Assembly (NCBI RefSeq): GCF_014195535.1 | Contig: NZ_JACIBY010000022.1 | Span: forward strand, 1 to 64,000 | Length of the DNA: 64,000 nt | Direction of reading: 5' to 3' | Source: Runella defluvii | GTDB lineage: Bacteria > Bacteroidota > Bacteroidia > Cytophagales > Spirosomataceae | Shown: positions 36,603-46,706 of the stretch, piece after piece | Layout of the letters: each line of letters opens with the position of its first letter | How positions within the stretch are numbered: position 1 is the stretch's first letter | Notes under the pieces: model-generated | Told to the model about the DNA's origin: nothing | The model's database searches: none | The model's input: the letters and a program-made list of their open reading frames with translations, nothing else | Translations under genes and position numbers: made by a program

Positions 36603-39121
36603 AAAGTATCAATCCAAACAAGGCAAAAAATCTTGAAACACTATTCCCTATTTTGGCAGTGGATGCCGAAACGGATATCATTGTTTCTAAAAATGCAGAT
36701 TTGTCGGTAGCTTTTGAAATGAAAGTCCCCGAAATATTCGCCATTTCGGATAGCGAATACGATACGCTGCATGATATTTTGGTTCGGGCAATCAAGATTC
36801 TGCCCATTGGCTACATGATTCATAAGCAAGATATTTTTATTGAGGATGAATACAATCCAAATTTTGAGAGTGAATATCTGCAATCCAACAATTATGTTGC
36901 TTGGGAAAACGAACGACACTTTGCAGAGCGTCCCTACCTGCGGCATCGTTGCTATTTGTACATTACTCGTCCTGCTTCTTCGCCTTTGAAACGAACCAGT
37001 CAGCAATCTTCGCTACTCAAACGGCATTTAGTACCCAAGGAAATCCAAGATCCAAAAACGTGGATTGAGTTTACAGACATCGTAAATCAATTCGAGGCAA
37101 CCTTCAACGATTCTGGAAAGGTAAAGCTGAACAGGCTGAACAAAGACGAAATTCTCGGTACAAAAAGAGAAACAGGAATTTTTCAAAAATACTTTTCGCT
37201 TTCGTTCGATGATGAAGCGCTGTACGACCTCGAAACAAGAGACGGTTTGAAAGTAGCAGGTAACACAACTTACACCTACGCCATTACCGAACTCAACGAT
37301 TTTCCGAATGATTTGCAAAATTCGGCTCGGCTCGAACAGTTCTCGACTGATAGCAGTCATTTTCCCATTTCGTCGGGTTCGACGCTTGGAATGATGCTCT
37401 CCTGCAATCACGTATATAATCAGGCGTTAGTGATTTGCGACGGTGATGCAATGGTAAATGAAATGGTCGGTGAAGTACGCCGACACTATTCTTTTTCAGC
37501 ATGGTCGAAGGAAAACGAAGTGAGTATTTCAGCCAAAGATACCTTCATGGGAGAAGTAAAAGCCAACAACCGAAAGGTTGTAAAAGCACATTTCAATGTG
37601 ATGGTTTTTCACCGAGATTCCGAAACTGCCGACAATTATCGTTCATTAGCAGCAGCGGCGATTTCCAAGTTAGGTTTCAAGCCAAAGTTGGCTACTTGGG
37701 ACGCTGAAACGTTGTTCTGGGCTTGTATTCCCGGTAATATTTCAGAAATTGGGAAAGACAATTTGGCTACTTGTTTTTTGGAAGAGGCTACAACCATCTG
37801 GAACGTAGAAACCAATTACCAAGATGGCTTTTTCAACAAAAATGGAATTCTGCTCACTGACCGCTTTGGCCGCCCGTGTATGGTGGATCCTTTCTTTGCA
37901 CCGTTGGAAAAAGGTTTGATTTCCAATCGAAATTTTATGGTCATTGGCCCATCGGGGTCGGGTAAGTCGTTTACGATGAACAACATCATTTACTACTTAC
38001 TTTCACACGGTGTTCATATCAGCATGGTGGACGTGGGACACTCGTACAAACGCCTGTGCCATCTTATGGGCGGAAGGTACATTACCTACGAAACTGATAA
38101 CCCGATAAATTTCAATCCGTTCTATATGAAGGATTTGAACCCCGATGAAGAAACCAAAGATGCTTTGGCTAACTTATTGATGGCACTTTGGAAGAAGGAC
38201 GGGGAACGGTCATCAAAGTCAGAAGAAGTAACCATTTCGAGCATTGTTCACGAATACTACGCAGCATTGCGTCGCCATAGAAATGATGGAAACGACCTTT
38301 TCGCCTGCTTTGATAGTTTTTATGAGTTTACCCAAACCGAATACCCGGACATTTTCAGGCAGAATCAAGGACGTTCGGAGAAAGAATTCGACTTACAAAA
38401 TTTTCTGTACGTATTACGCCCATATTACAAAGGTGGCCAATATGATTACCTGCTCAATTCTCGGCAAAACATTGACCTCATGGACTTACCTTTTGTGATT
38501 TATGAGCTGGACAATATCAAAGACCACCCCGTACTGTTTCCTGTGACAACCATCATGATTATGAACACTTACGTTCGTAAGCTGTTCACTGTCAAAGGTG
38601 TGTTGAAAATGCTGGTGATTGAAGAAGCTTGGAAAGCTTTGGCAAAGGATAGTTTTTCCGACTTCCTCAGGTGGTGTTCTAAAACTGTTCGGAAACATTA
38701 CGGCTCATTGGGAGTAGTTACGCAGGAAGTAGATGATTTGGTTGGAAATGCCATCGTCAAAGACGCCATTATCAACAATTCACCCATTAAGTTTCTGCTC
38801 GACCAGAGCAATTATGAGAAACGTTTTGGCGAAATCATGCAGACACTGGCACTCTCAGAAAAGCAGGCCAACATCATTTTGAGTATCAACAAAGGCAAAA
38901 ACCCAAATCGCCCACCTTACAAAGAATTGGCATTATTACTGGGTGATTATTGTAAAGTTTATGGTGTCGAAGTTTCCAAAACTGCCTATGGAACATTCAC
39001 AACTGAGCGGCGAGAAGTAGAGGAAATTCAAGACTTAGCCCAAAACAAGTACAACGGCAACCTTGAAAATGCCGTAAAAGCGTGGGCAAATGGTGAACGA
39101 GCAACTGTTTTTCAACCTTAA
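36599..39121 (+). CDS. traG: TraG, VirB4-type conjugation ATPase
   Basis: 840 residues. Starts with GTG that overlaps the traF stop (GTGA). Walker A VIGPSGSGKSFTMNN near residue 450; Walker B region VLKMLVIEEAWKAL near residue 680; the late segment SLGVVTQEVDDLVG is typical of VirB4/TraG of Bacteroidota elements. It powers pilus assembly and DNA transfer at the inner membrane. Confidence 0.93.
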   Translation: MKSINPNKAKNLETLFPILAVDAETDIIVSKNADLSVAFEMKVPEIFAISDSEYDTLHDILVRAIKILPIGYMIHKQDIFIEDEYNPNFESEYLQSNNYVAWENERHFAERPYLRHRCYLYITRPASSPLKRTSQQSSLLKRHLVPKEIQDPKTWIEFTDIVNQFEATFNDSGKVKLNRLNKDEILGTKRETGIFQKYFSLSFDDEALYDLETRDGLKVAGNTTYTYAITELNDFPNDLQNSARLEQFSTDSSHFPISSGSTLGMMLSCNHVYNQALVICDGDAMVNEMVGEVRRHYSFSAWSKENEVSISAKDTFMGEVKANNRKVVKAHFNVMVFHRDSETADNYRSLAAAAISKLGFKPKLATWDAETLFWACIPGNISEIGKDNLATCFLEEATTIWNVETNYQDGFFNKNGILLTDRFGRPCMVDPFFAPLEKGLISNRNFMVIGPSGSGKSFTMNNIIYYLLSHGVHISMVDVGHSYKRLCHLMGGRYITYETDNPINFNPFYMKDLNPDEETKDALANLLMALWKKDGERSSKSEEVTISSIVHEYYAALRRHRNDGNDLFACFDSFYEFTQTEYPDIFRQNQGRSEKEFDLQNFLYVLRPYYKGGQYDYLLNSRQNIDLMDLPFVIYELDNIKDHPVLFPVTTIMIMNTYVRKLFTVKGVLKMLVIEEAWKALAKDSFSDFLRWCSKTVRKHYGSLGVVTQEVDDLVGNAIVKDAIINNSPIKFLLDQSNYEKRFGEIMQTLALSEKQANIILSINKGKNPNRPPYKELALLLGDYCKVYGVEVSKTAYGTFTTERREVEEIQDLAQNKYNGNLENAVKAWANGERATVFQP

Positions 39122-39132
39122 TATCTATTCCC

Positions 39133-40134
39133 ATGATACACTTAAAACCCTTAAAATTACTCGCTCTGACAGGTTTATTGACTTTTTTTCAATTGAAAGC
39201 CAATGCCCAATTTGTTGTGTCTGACCCTTTACACACGGCAGTTACTCAGCTCATCAAACTATTACAAGACCCCTCATTTAAAACCTTGGTCAAGAATGTC
39301 GAAAAGTTAAAGAGAGTAACCAGTGGTGTGCAGCAATTTCACCGGGGAACTCAGTTGGTTTCAACCATTACTCAAACAACTTCGATGCTTAACCAAATGG
39401 CAAATTCAATTGGAAAAGATGGACATATCTATCCTGCTGAGTACCAAATGATTATTCAGGATTTCCAAGGTCTAACCAAGGCGGGTACGGACATTTTGAA
39501 AGATATGCGACAATCTACCTCACAAAATATTCTGGAAATGAATGATTCTGAACGGATGAACTGGCTCAATATGGCGCACGAACGAGCGGGAAAATTTCAA
39601 AATCTGGTACAGGCATACTACAATCGAATTCGAGCCACGTCCATGCGGAGGGCAGGAAATTTAAGAGACCGTCAGGCCACGGCAAAACTCTATGACATTG
39701 CTTTGGCAAACGTCACGACCAATCCGTTAGGAGGTAATTTCAACTTTAACAACGGAAACGAACAAGCCTATGACGCCTTTTACCCCGAAGGTTCATCCGT
39801 TCTGGACAATTATACCGAAACCGAAGATGCGGTAAAAATGCGGCAGGCACAGGAAGATTTTAATAAACGCCTCTTGAATTACCAAGATGAGTTACAAATC
39901 GCCGAAATGAAAGCTCAACGCATTGCACTGGGGATAAAACTGGCCGAGGGTTATCGGCCCATTGAAAACTGGGCAGGCACTAAAACGGTGGGCTGGGCTA
40001 CCCCCGATGGCAAAGAGATTTCCAAAGAAGAATTTGAAGTAATAGTCAAAATTTTAGGAAGGGAACTTCTCGTTCCTATGCGGGAAGAGCTGACCAAAAA
40101 ATATCGAATTGACGAAGGCATTAAACTAAAATAG
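39133..40134 (+). CDS. traI: TraI-like (DUF4141) conjugation protein, VirB5-like
   Basis: 333 residues with a signal peptide (LLALTGLLTFFQLKANAQ). The mature protein is helical with TKAGTDILKDMRQ and NRIRATSMRRAGNLRDRQATAKLYDI in parts, as in CTnDOT TraI/DUF4141 proteins. Periplasmic, probably a minor pilus or channel component. It directly follows traG; no traH equivalent is seen between them. Confidence 0.75.
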   Translation: MIHLKPLKLLALTGLLTFFQLKANAQFVVSDPLHTAVTQLIKLLQDPSFKTLVKNVEKLKRVTSGVQQFHRGTQLVSTITQTTSMLNQMANSIGKDGHIYPAEYQMIIQDFQGLTKAGTDILKDMRQSTSQNILEMNDSERMNWLNMAHERAGKFQNLVQAYYNRIRATSMRRAGNLRDRQATAKLYDIALANVTTNPLGGNFNFNNGNEQAYDAFYPEGSSVLDNYTETEDAVKMRQAQEDFNKRLLNYQDELQIAEMKAQRIALGIKLAEGYRPIENWAGTKTVGWATPDGKEISKEEFEVIVKILGRELLVPMREELTKKYRIDEGIKLK

Positions 40135-40135
40135 C

Positions 40136-41401
40136 ATGAACTTCGATATTCTAAAAACCCTCGAACAAGTCTATCAAAGCACCCTGACCAGTTCTAATAG
40201 TGCGGCTGAGAAAATCGAAGTCAGCATACGAGCGGCTGCGGGAATCGGAGCATTGGTGTATATCTTTTCGAGACTAATTGGGCAGATTTCCCGTAATGAA
40301 CCGATTGACTTTTTTCCGTATCTACGACCGTTTCTGATGGTTTTACTTATTGCCTCTGCACCCAAGATGTGCGACGTAATGGACGCTTTTGGCAAGAAAA
40401 CAGTAGGTTTGGTCAACGCATCGAACGGGGATTTGTACGAAAAGGTAAAGAAGAATACCGAAATGATACAAAAGAAAATTCGGGAGAAGTGGGATGAAAT
40501 TGGAACTAATCCTCAACGATACAAAGAAATTTTCGGTGGTGACCTAAACGAAGACCGTGAAGCATTTATGGGTCTGGGTAGCGTAGGGGTTGATTTTAAA
40601 ATTGGCTTTCAGCGGTTTACCGAAGAATTCAAGTTTCAGATTCTATCAGCTCTTCAAGATATTCTGATGGCAATCATGCACTTGGCCGAAGCCATTTTAT
40701 TCTTGATTTCCATCTGTTACCGTCTTATCCTTCGCATGGGTGCACCCATTGCATTTGTATTAGCAATCTTCCCTGGCTTTACCCAAAATATTGCCAGTTG
40801 GTTTGGTAGCTACATCAACTACACGCTTATGCCTACCGTAGCCGCTTTGTACAGCAGCATTGCATTTGCTGCTTCGGATGCTTACCTAAACGCCTACGAC
40901 CCTGCTGCTGCCGTACAGTCAGGCGGAGCTGAGGCACAGCAACCCGAATATTTGGGACTGGCTTACATCGCCCTGCTCGTCATGTTCTTAATTGGCTATT
41001 TTCAAGTTCCGTCCATGACCAATATGCTCGTAACCGTCGGAGGAGTCGGTGCTATGGTACAAGGTGCTACCCGCATGGCCAATCAAACGCTTGGCAGTGC
41101 AGCCTCATCAGTTGCCAAAGGAACGGCTGGGTCTGGTATTCGGATATCGAGAGATACCAGTAAAGCTTCATTAGATGGTTTAGGAAACATTCCCAAGAAC
41201 GTTTCAGCAGGGGTGCAACAAGGCTCGACCAAAGGAGCAACATATAGCCTACAGGGGAAAATAGTGGGTGGGGTTATTGGCGGAGTCGGTGGTTTGGCAA
41301 AATCTACAATTGGAGCTACCGCCATCGGAGCACTGAACGCTACCAAACAAGAGGGTAAACGCCAAAAGAATCGCTTTAATCGTAAAATTAACCGTTTGTA
41401 A
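40136..41401 (+). CDS. traJ: TraJ, VirB6-like polytopic channel protein
   Basis: 421 residues, with multiple membrane helices (AAAGIGALVYIFSRLI, FLMVLLIASAPKMCDV, AILFLISICYRLILRMGAP, LAYIALLVMFLIGYFQVP). The segment RMGAPIAFVLAIFPGF is characteristic of TraJ. The C-terminal ~110 residues are Gly/Ser/Ala rich and soluble. It should form the inner-membrane translocation path. It starts one base after traI ends. Confidence 0.88.
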   Translation: MNFDILKTLEQVYQSTLTSSNSAAEKIEVSIRAAAGIGALVYIFSRLIGQISRNEPIDFFPYLRPFLMVLLIASAPKMCDVMDAFGKKTVGLVNASNGDLYEKVKKNTEMIQKKIREKWDEIGTNPQRYKEIFGGDLNEDREAFMGLGSVGVDFKIGFQRFTEEFKFQILSALQDILMAIMHLAEAILFLISICYRLILRMGAPIAFVLAIFPGFTQNIASWFGSYINYTLMPTVAALYSSIAFAASDAYLNAYDPAAAVQSGGAEAQQPEYLGLAYIALLVMFLIGYFQVPSMTNMLVTVGGVGAMVQGATRMANQTLGSAASSVAKGTAGSGIRISRDTSKASLDGLGNIPKNVSAGVQQGSTKGATYSLQGKIVGGVIGGVGGLAKSTIGATAIGALNATKQEGKRQKNRFNRKINRL

Positions 41402-41405
41402 ATCT

Positions 41406-41615
41406 ATGCTTTTAAAAGCTTTTCAATACCGAAACAACCTGCTGTACTGCCATAGAAAAACGCTCAATTTCCATCTTGGGGCGTTAGGGCTATTGGCCTT
41501 CATAACAATTGTGGTAGTGGTTTGGTCATTCAAAAAATACCAACATCACACGGCTAAAACCTATGTTTTCCATCCAAAAGGAGCATCCATTGAAATCTAC
41601 GACGACAAAAAATGA
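41406..41615 (+). CDS. Small single-pass membrane protein in the tra operon
   Basis: 69 residues with one membrane helix (LGALGLLAFITIVVVVWSF) flanked by a basic N-terminus and a short periplasmic tail. It lies between traJ and traK and overlaps traK by 4 nt. Unnamed; likely an assembly factor of the secretion channel. Confidence 0.65.
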   Translation: MLLKAFQYRNNLLYCHRKTLNFHLGALGLLAFITIVVVVWSFKKYQHHTAKTYVFHPKGASIEIYDDKK

Positions 41616-42226
41616 AAGAGTTATTGCAATTGGAAAAAGATTTTCAGCGAGGTAGGCTGCTGGTTATCGTGGCATTTGCCTGTTCGTTTCTTATCTCTAT
41701 TACGGCAGTGGTGCTGGCTTTTAAGTATAGTAACGATTTCTCAAAACGCATCTATTTGGTCAATAGAGGTGAGGCCATCGAAGTAACCTGTGGAGATGTA
41801 ACCGACAACCGCCCAGCCGAGGCCCGTCACCACGTGAGCCGTTTTCATGAACTATTCTTCAATGTTTCGCCTGACCCGAAGTCCATTGAAGACAACATGA
41901 AAAAGGCGTTATTTCTCTGCGATGAGTCAGCAAAGAAACTGCACGATAACCTCAGCGAGCAGAATTTTTACCGTGAAATGATACAGGGAAACGTAACCCA
42001 ACGAGTTAAAGTAGATTCTGTTTTGACAGACTTACGGATGTACCCCTATCGAACCATCACCTACGCAACGCTTATCCAAGAACGGGCCACTGCTATTTCA
42101 GAAAGGCAACTTATTACGCAAACATATTTGGTGGACATCAATCGTTCCGATAATTCACCGAATGGTTTTTTGATGCGTGATTTCCAAATTCTTACCTCCA
42201 AAATTGTGCGGGAACGTTCCAAATAA
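41612..42226 (+). CDS. traK: TraK, VirB8-like
   Basis: 204 residues: short cytoplasmic N-terminus, one membrane helix (LLVIVAFACSFLISITAVVLAF) and a periplasmic domain containing AEARHHVSRFHELFFNVSPD and YRTITYATLIQERATAIS, segments typical of Bacteroidota TraK. VirB8-like nucleation factor of the channel. Confidence 0.88.
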   Translation: MKELLQLEKDFQRGRLLVIVAFACSFLISITAVVLAFKYSNDFSKRIYLVNRGEAIEVTCGDVTDNRPAEARHHVSRFHELFFNVSPDPKSIEDNMKKALFLCDESAKKLHDNLSEQNFYREMIQGNVTQRVKVDSVLTDLRMYPYRTITYATLIQERATAISERQLITQTYLVDINRSDNSPNGFLMRDFQILTSKIVRERSK

Positions 42227-42229
42227 GCC

Positions 42230-42454
42230 ATGTTATCCTTATTCAAAAAAGTCAAAAAGGAGGAAGAACATCCAGCCTTTCAAGTGGGCGAACAAGTAGG
42301 AAAATGGTTTTCGGAACTGACTATTAAAATAGCAAACTATCTAAATAGTTGGCAACACCGAGTAGGTTTTCGGTTAAGGAACGTACTGATTTTAAGCATT
42401 TTGCTTTTACTGTTCTCCTGGTTCATCTGGCAATTAAGGAATGTTTTTAATTGA
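42230..42454 (+). CDS. TraL-position small membrane protein
   Basis: 74 residues: charged N-terminus (KKVKKEEEHPAF) then one C-terminal membrane helix (VLILSILLLLFSWFIW). It occupies the place of traL between traK and traM. I see no sequence signature to prove homology with TraL. Confidence 0.6.
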   Translation: MLSLFKKVKKEEEHPAFQVGEQVGKWFSELTIKIANYLNSWQHRVGFRLRNVLILSILLLLFSWFIWQLRNVFN

Positions 42455-42468
42455 AATTTTCACTAACA

Positions 42469-43950
42469 ATGCACATGAATGACAACTCAAATCCGCACCA
42501 CGTACCCATGACGGCGGGAGCTGAAACGGCTAAAAAATTGAGCTTCAATAAAAAACAGTTGGCCATGTTTCTAATCCCAATTGCTTGTTTGATTGGAATA
42601 GGGATTTTTGGAGTAATGGGTGGATTTATCTCAACTGGTCAAAGTACTTCTGCTGATAGTACTCACTTCGACTTAGCTCCACCCGAAGCAAAACTAAAAG
42701 ATGTAAAGGGTGACGAGAAGTATGACAAAGACTTTACCCCTTCCGACCTTAGCCCTAATCATTCAGGTACAAATGCCCTCGATCAACACGCTGCTCAAAA
42801 TACCGAAATGCTCACGGGCCAAAACCCAACGCAACGTCTGGGCACGAATGAATACTTGACTGAAAATGATTTGCGAGAAATTGAACAACGAAATGATAAA
42901 CTAAAATACGCTTCGCCCATTGAGCAAAAGCAGTTTCAAAAACGTCAATTCACGAAACAAAACCAACGACGATTGCGGGAACAGCAACGAGTCCTGAATA
43001 CGATGTACCGCAGCCCGAAAAGTAAGGAGCAATTAACCGAGGAACGCCAAGACCAAGCTGACCGTGATTTTAATCGTCATGCGACTGAAACTGTTTTACG
43101 ACAAATTGAAATGGCGAATCAAAGGACCGTGGGTGGCCAAACCGAAGGTGGAGCTTCCCCTACCCTATCTGCCGAGCCATTGATGAGCAAAGAATACTTG
43201 ACCCTCAAAAAAGCCTACGGAGGCAAATTGCCCACTGAGTACCGCACGTTGTTCAAAAAGGAAATTGAAGCAGAGAACAAGGGCCTGCTTAAAAATGAAG
43301 CCGAAGAACCCACTACCCTAATTTTGACAGAAACCGAAAAGAAATCTACTAATGGTTTTTACGGAGCTAATAGTGCAAAAACCAACTCCAAATCAGCCCG
43401 AACGAACAACACCACCATTGAAGCAGTAATACACGGCGATGGTGACAAAGTGGTAGTAGAAAATGGAAGTACGCTGAAAATTCGATTAACCGAAACCGTA
43501 CAACTTCTGCTAAATGGCGAACGAGTTACCTTGCCAGCTCACACACTACTGGCGGGGACTTGTCAAATTAACGGCGAAAGGATTAGCGTTACAATCAGTA
43601 GTATTAGACTCGGGGCAACCCTCTATCAAACCAATCTCACGGTATATGACTTGGATGGCCGTGCAGGGCTTTATGTTCCTAAAATTCGGGAGAAAAATAT
43701 CATGGCCAATAGTTTGGGGCAATCAGCACAAACTGCGGTAGCTTCGCCTTCTTTCTTTATTCAGCAAGGCAGTTTAGGGCAACAAGTGGGTACACAAATG
43801 GCACTGCAAGCTGGAAATTCGATATTTTCGGGTGTAAGAGCATACGCCCAAGCGAAAATTGCGAACGTAAAAGTAACCGTAAAACCCAATTACAAAATCT
43901 TACTCAAACCCACCGAACGGGGTAATTCGCTCGGAACAATCAACGAATAA
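42469..43950 (+). CDS. traM: TraM, VirB10-like
   Basis: About 493 residues from ATG 42469; the frame is open to 42451, where a TTG would overlap the preceding stop. N-terminal cytoplasmic part, one membrane helix (MFLIPIACLIGIGIFGVMGGF), a long charged Gln/Arg-rich linker, and a C-terminal beta domain (LTETVQLLLNGERVTLPAHTLLAG, ISSIRLGATLYQTNLTVYDLDG in pieces) as in TraM of CTnDOT. It spans the periplasm and gates the outer-membrane ring. Confidence 0.88.
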   Translation: MHMNDNSNPHHVPMTAGAETAKKLSFNKKQLAMFLIPIACLIGIGIFGVMGGFISTGQSTSADSTHFDLAPPEAKLKDVKGDEKYDKDFTPSDLSPNHSGTNALDQHAAQNTEMLTGQNPTQRLGTNEYLTENDLREIEQRNDKLKYASPIEQKQFQKRQFTKQNQRRLREQQRVLNTMYRSPKSKEQLTEERQDQADRDFNRHATETVLRQIEMANQRTVGGQTEGGASPTLSAEPLMSKEYLTLKKAYGGKLPTEYRTLFKKEIEAENKGLLKNEAEEPTTLILTETEKKSTNGFYGANSAKTNSKSARTNNTTIEAVIHGDGDKVVVENGSTLKIRLTETVQLLLNGERVTLPAHTLLAGTCQINGERISVTISSIRLGATLYQTNLTVYDLDGRAGLYVPKIREKNIMANSLGQSAQTAVASPSFFIQQGSLGQQVGTQMALQAGNSIFSGVRAYAQAKIANVKVTVKPNYKILLKPTERGNSLGTINE

Positions 43951-43964
43951 TAAACTATCTTGAT

Positions 43965-44909
43965 ATGAAAATATTTTTCTATCCGACGGTATTTGTCGGT
44001 CTCAGCTTGTCATTTTCAGGTTACGCACAGAAAGAGAGCGTTTCCGTCGCCAATCCAATACTGACTCAATCAGTAAACAGCACTCCTTATATTCTGCCGA
44101 TTGATAAAGGTTCGGTAAAAGGAAGCTACCCAATCGGGGTTTCCAATCGAAAAACAACACACATTATTTTCCCCGCAAAAATCAGAGAGTTTGACGCCGG
44201 CACAGGCGATGTGATTGCCCAAATCCCTGAAACAGTACCGAATATATTGCGGATAAAAGCCAAAGAAAAAGCCGATTTCTGCGAAACCAACATGACAGTC
44301 ATTACTGAGGAAGGAGGTTTTTATAGTTTTTTGGTTCGTTTTCAAGAAGACCCTGAAATACTGAACATCAACATTGCCAACAATCTTTTAGCAGACAATT
44401 TTACGTCTGAACAAAAAGGGATGAATCACAGTCCTATCATTTCATTCGTAGATAAACCCAATGAGAAAAACGAAAATGAGCTGCTAACCGAATGTCAGAA
44501 GGTTCAGAAACTAACTTCGTACATTCGGAACATCGGTGCTTCCAAAATGAAATTGACTTGTTTGCTCACCAGCCTATACGTGAAAAACAAAACGATTTAC
44601 TTTCAAATGAGCGTTAGAAACGATTCTGAGATTGATTACGAAATTGATTTCTTCAAGTTTTACCTGCGAGACAAAGACGTACTCAAACGCATGGCTGCCC
44701 AAGAAGTAGAAATGAAACCTTTCGCCAATTATCCTAAAACATTGACTACCATCCGCAGCAATACCGAATACACCACGGTGTATGCCCTCCCCTTGCGAAC
44801 TTTCCCCGAAGACAAAGTAATTGAAGTAGAATTGTACGAAAAAGACGGTGGTCGCCACTTGCGTTTCCAAGTAGAAAGCGACATCATGCTGCAAGCCAAG
44901 AATCTATAA
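43965..44909 (+). CDS. traN: TraN, VirB9-like
   Basis: 314 residues with signal peptide (VFVGLSLSFSGYAQ). The N-terminal beta domain begins NRKTTHIIFPAKIREFDAGT, a hallmark of TraN, and the C-terminal domain contains GASKMKLTCLLTSLYVKNKTIYFQM in parts. Outer-membrane-associated ring component working with TraM. Confidence 0.9.
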   Translation: MKIFFYPTVFVGLSLSFSGYAQKESVSVANPILTQSVNSTPYILPIDKGSVKGSYPIGVSNRKTTHIIFPAKIREFDAGTGDVIAQIPETVPNILRIKAKEKADFCETNMTVITEEGGFYSFLVRFQEDPEILNINIANNLLADNFTSEQKGMNHSPIISFVDKPNEKNENELLTECQKVQKLTSYIRNIGASKMKLTCLLTSLYVKNKTIYFQMSVRNDSEIDYEIDFFKFYLRDKDVLKRMAAQEVEMKPFANYPKTLTTIRSNTEYTTVYALPLRTFPEDKVIEVELYEKDGGRHLRFQVESDIMLQAKNL

Positions 44910-44930
44910 TCCTTTGATTTTGAGTTGAAA

Positions 44931-45494
44931 ATGAAGAATAATAAACTATCAAAATATCTTTCTATTCAAATAGCTTCCGTTTGGTTCATATTTGGGCTTT
45001 CAGCAAATGCCCAAAATCATTTAAAAGGACAACGGTTTTTTGAAGGTTATTTGGGAACAGTGGGCGGTTTTCGTCCCCTTAGTGGTGCCCAAATACTGCT
45101 TTCAACTGGAAAATACAACCGTCATTACAACGCCTGGAAAGCCACCGCCAGTTACCAACGTAAAACCTCTGCATTGGTTGATTCAACCAACATTCCACAA
45201 GAACAATTTACCTTGGGATATGGCTACGAATTCATCTTACACCGCAATGCCACCCGTACCTTTTTTGTAAGGGGATTGGCTCAACCCTTTGCAGGGTACG
45301 AGTCCATCAACCATGACCAAGTTATTTCTGAAACTACAACACAACGCTCCAAGTTTCTGGTAGGTTTGGACGCTGGCCTCGAAGTAGAAATAAACCCCAT
45401 TGTATTCGGTTTCCGCCAACGGTGGAATCCTATATCCTCGGTGCAAGTGTTTCACTCAACAGTGTTTGTGGGAGTGAGGTGGCATAGAAGATGA
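44931..45494 (+). CDS. traO: TraO conjugal transfer protein
   Basis: 187 residues from ATG 44931. Signal peptide ending SANAQ; then a small beta-barrel-like protein with KGQRFFEGYLGTVGGFRP, IPQEQFTLGYGYEF and a C-terminal aromatic strand ending VFVGVRWHRR. Matches the TraO family of Bacteroidota conjugative elements, an outer-membrane protein. Last gene of the tra operon; a TraO-like paralogue lies at 54.65 kb. Confidence 0.85.
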   Translation: MKNNKLSKYLSIQIASVWFIFGLSANAQNHLKGQRFFEGYLGTVGGFRPLSGAQILLSTGKYNRHYNAWKATASYQRKTSALVDSTNIPQEQFTLGYGYEFILHRNATRTFFVRGLAQPFAGYESINHDQVISETTTQRSKFLVGLDAGLEVEINPIVFGFRQRWNPISSVQVFHSTVFVGVRWHRR

Positions 45495-45495
45495 A

Positions 45496-45894
45496 CTATT
45501 GGGTCAGCCTCTCAATTCTTTCAATCAACATCTGAGCATACTCCTCCTTCATTGCATCGGGCAAAAAACTCTGCCCAATCAGCTCTAACATCACCAATTG
45601 CTTCTTAGCAAACTTATCATAAACCCGTTCGGAGGATTTAACAGGAATGCCCAGTTTCAAGGCTAATTCGCCAAAATCGGCTCGTTTGAGTCGGTTTTTC
45701 TTGCCGTTTATGGTTAAAGCCGATTCTTCCAGGTCTTCGGGCATAGCCAATTTGGTAGAAACTAAATCGTAGACGGGAGATAGAGCCACTTCTCCATTAT
45801 CAAACCGTACCAATGAAAAGTTTTTTAGGTGCATATCGGCATTGCCCGTAATAAAACAAAAAACCACCAACTCAAATAGAGCCAACGCATCCAA
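45496..45894 (-). pseudogene. C-terminal fragment of a HipA-like kinase
   Basis: 132 residues carrying only the C-terminal part of HipA: FCFITGNADMHLKNFSL (catalytic loop) and LSPVYDLVSTKL (metal site), then the helical tail. Upstream in the same frame a stop (TAA) is met within ~15 nt, exactly where the insert begins (~45900). The matching N-terminal fragment is at 50650-50901. The middle ~200 residues, including the Gly-rich loop, are missing, so the toxin is dead. Confidence 0.8.
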
Positions 45895-46071
45895 CCCTTT
45901 GTTAAATATTTACAACTTGATCGCATGATAGAATTTGGTTTAGGTCTGAAAATACTATTTTTTGACAACTTTCAGTAAGTTATGAAAACTAAACCAGAGG
46001 CTGTTTAAACTTATACAAAAATCCCCAAAGTAATGTGAATTTTGAAGTGCGAACTTTAAACACACATACTA

Positions 46072-46477
46072 ATGGTGACTATGAGCAAAGATATGATTGA
46101 AAAGTGGATTTTACCACATCTTACAGTAGGGGAACGGGGTTTTGAACCAACAGTACCCATAATAGAGATAGAAGAATGCATATTTTATCGTTTAAAGACA
46201 GGTTGCCAGTGGCGAGAAGTGCCAACAAAAGCGTTTTTTAATGATATAATACTAAGTTGGAATAGTGTCTATTATCATTTCAATGCGTGGTCTAAGGACG
46301 ATTGTTGGCGTAAAATTTGGATTAATATTTTGAGTCAAAATTCAAAATATCTGGATTTGTCGAGTGTCGAATTCGATGGCAGTCATACACCAGCTAAAAA
46401 TGGTGGCGATGCTGTCGGTTATCAGGGACGCAAGTCATCTAACACAACAAATGCCCTATTTGTATCTGATAATCAAG
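46072..46477 (+). pseudogene. IS5-like transposase, N-terminal part
   Basis: About 135 residues: a DUF4096-type N-terminal domain (ECIFYRLKTGCQWREVPTKAF, in part) and the first catalytic Asp region (EFDGSHTPAKNGGDAVGYQGRK, in part). The frame runs into IS110 sequence after SDNQ and stops at 46503. It continues at 48901. Confidence 0.75.
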
Positions 46478-46499
46478 CGGGGCCGCCCTTTAGATTTGT

Positions 46500-46706
46500 A
46501 TGATGGTAAAATTTCAAGATTGTGTATTTTTATCAAACAGTAATAGAGTAGGTTTCCCTATAGGGCCGCAGAGGTTAACTCTATGCACGGATTCAGGCCC
46601 TACTCTATATTGCTTACCAAAGCTCAAATGGAAATTAGGGCATTATGGCCCATTAGTAAGGGTTTGAGTTGAAAGGTAAGTTATTGGTAGAATCATTAAA
46701 AAATTA
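46500..46706 (+). ncRNA. Candidate bridge RNA of IS110 element A
   Basis: The ~230-nt leader between the element end and the transposase start has several stems: ATAGAGTAGG (46543-46552) with CCTACTCTAT (46599-46608), an inner AGAG/CTCT hairpin, and GGGC/GCCC and CTTAC/GTAAG stems between 46613 and 46675. IS110-family elements encode a bispecific guide (bridge) RNA in this position. The extent is approximate. Confidence 0.6.

Noticed and set aside
45496-45894. HipA C-terminal frame as an intact short gene
   Set aside because: Lacks the Gly-rich loop and N-lobe of the kinase, starts at the edge of an IS insert, and its N-terminal counterpart is 4.7 kb away.
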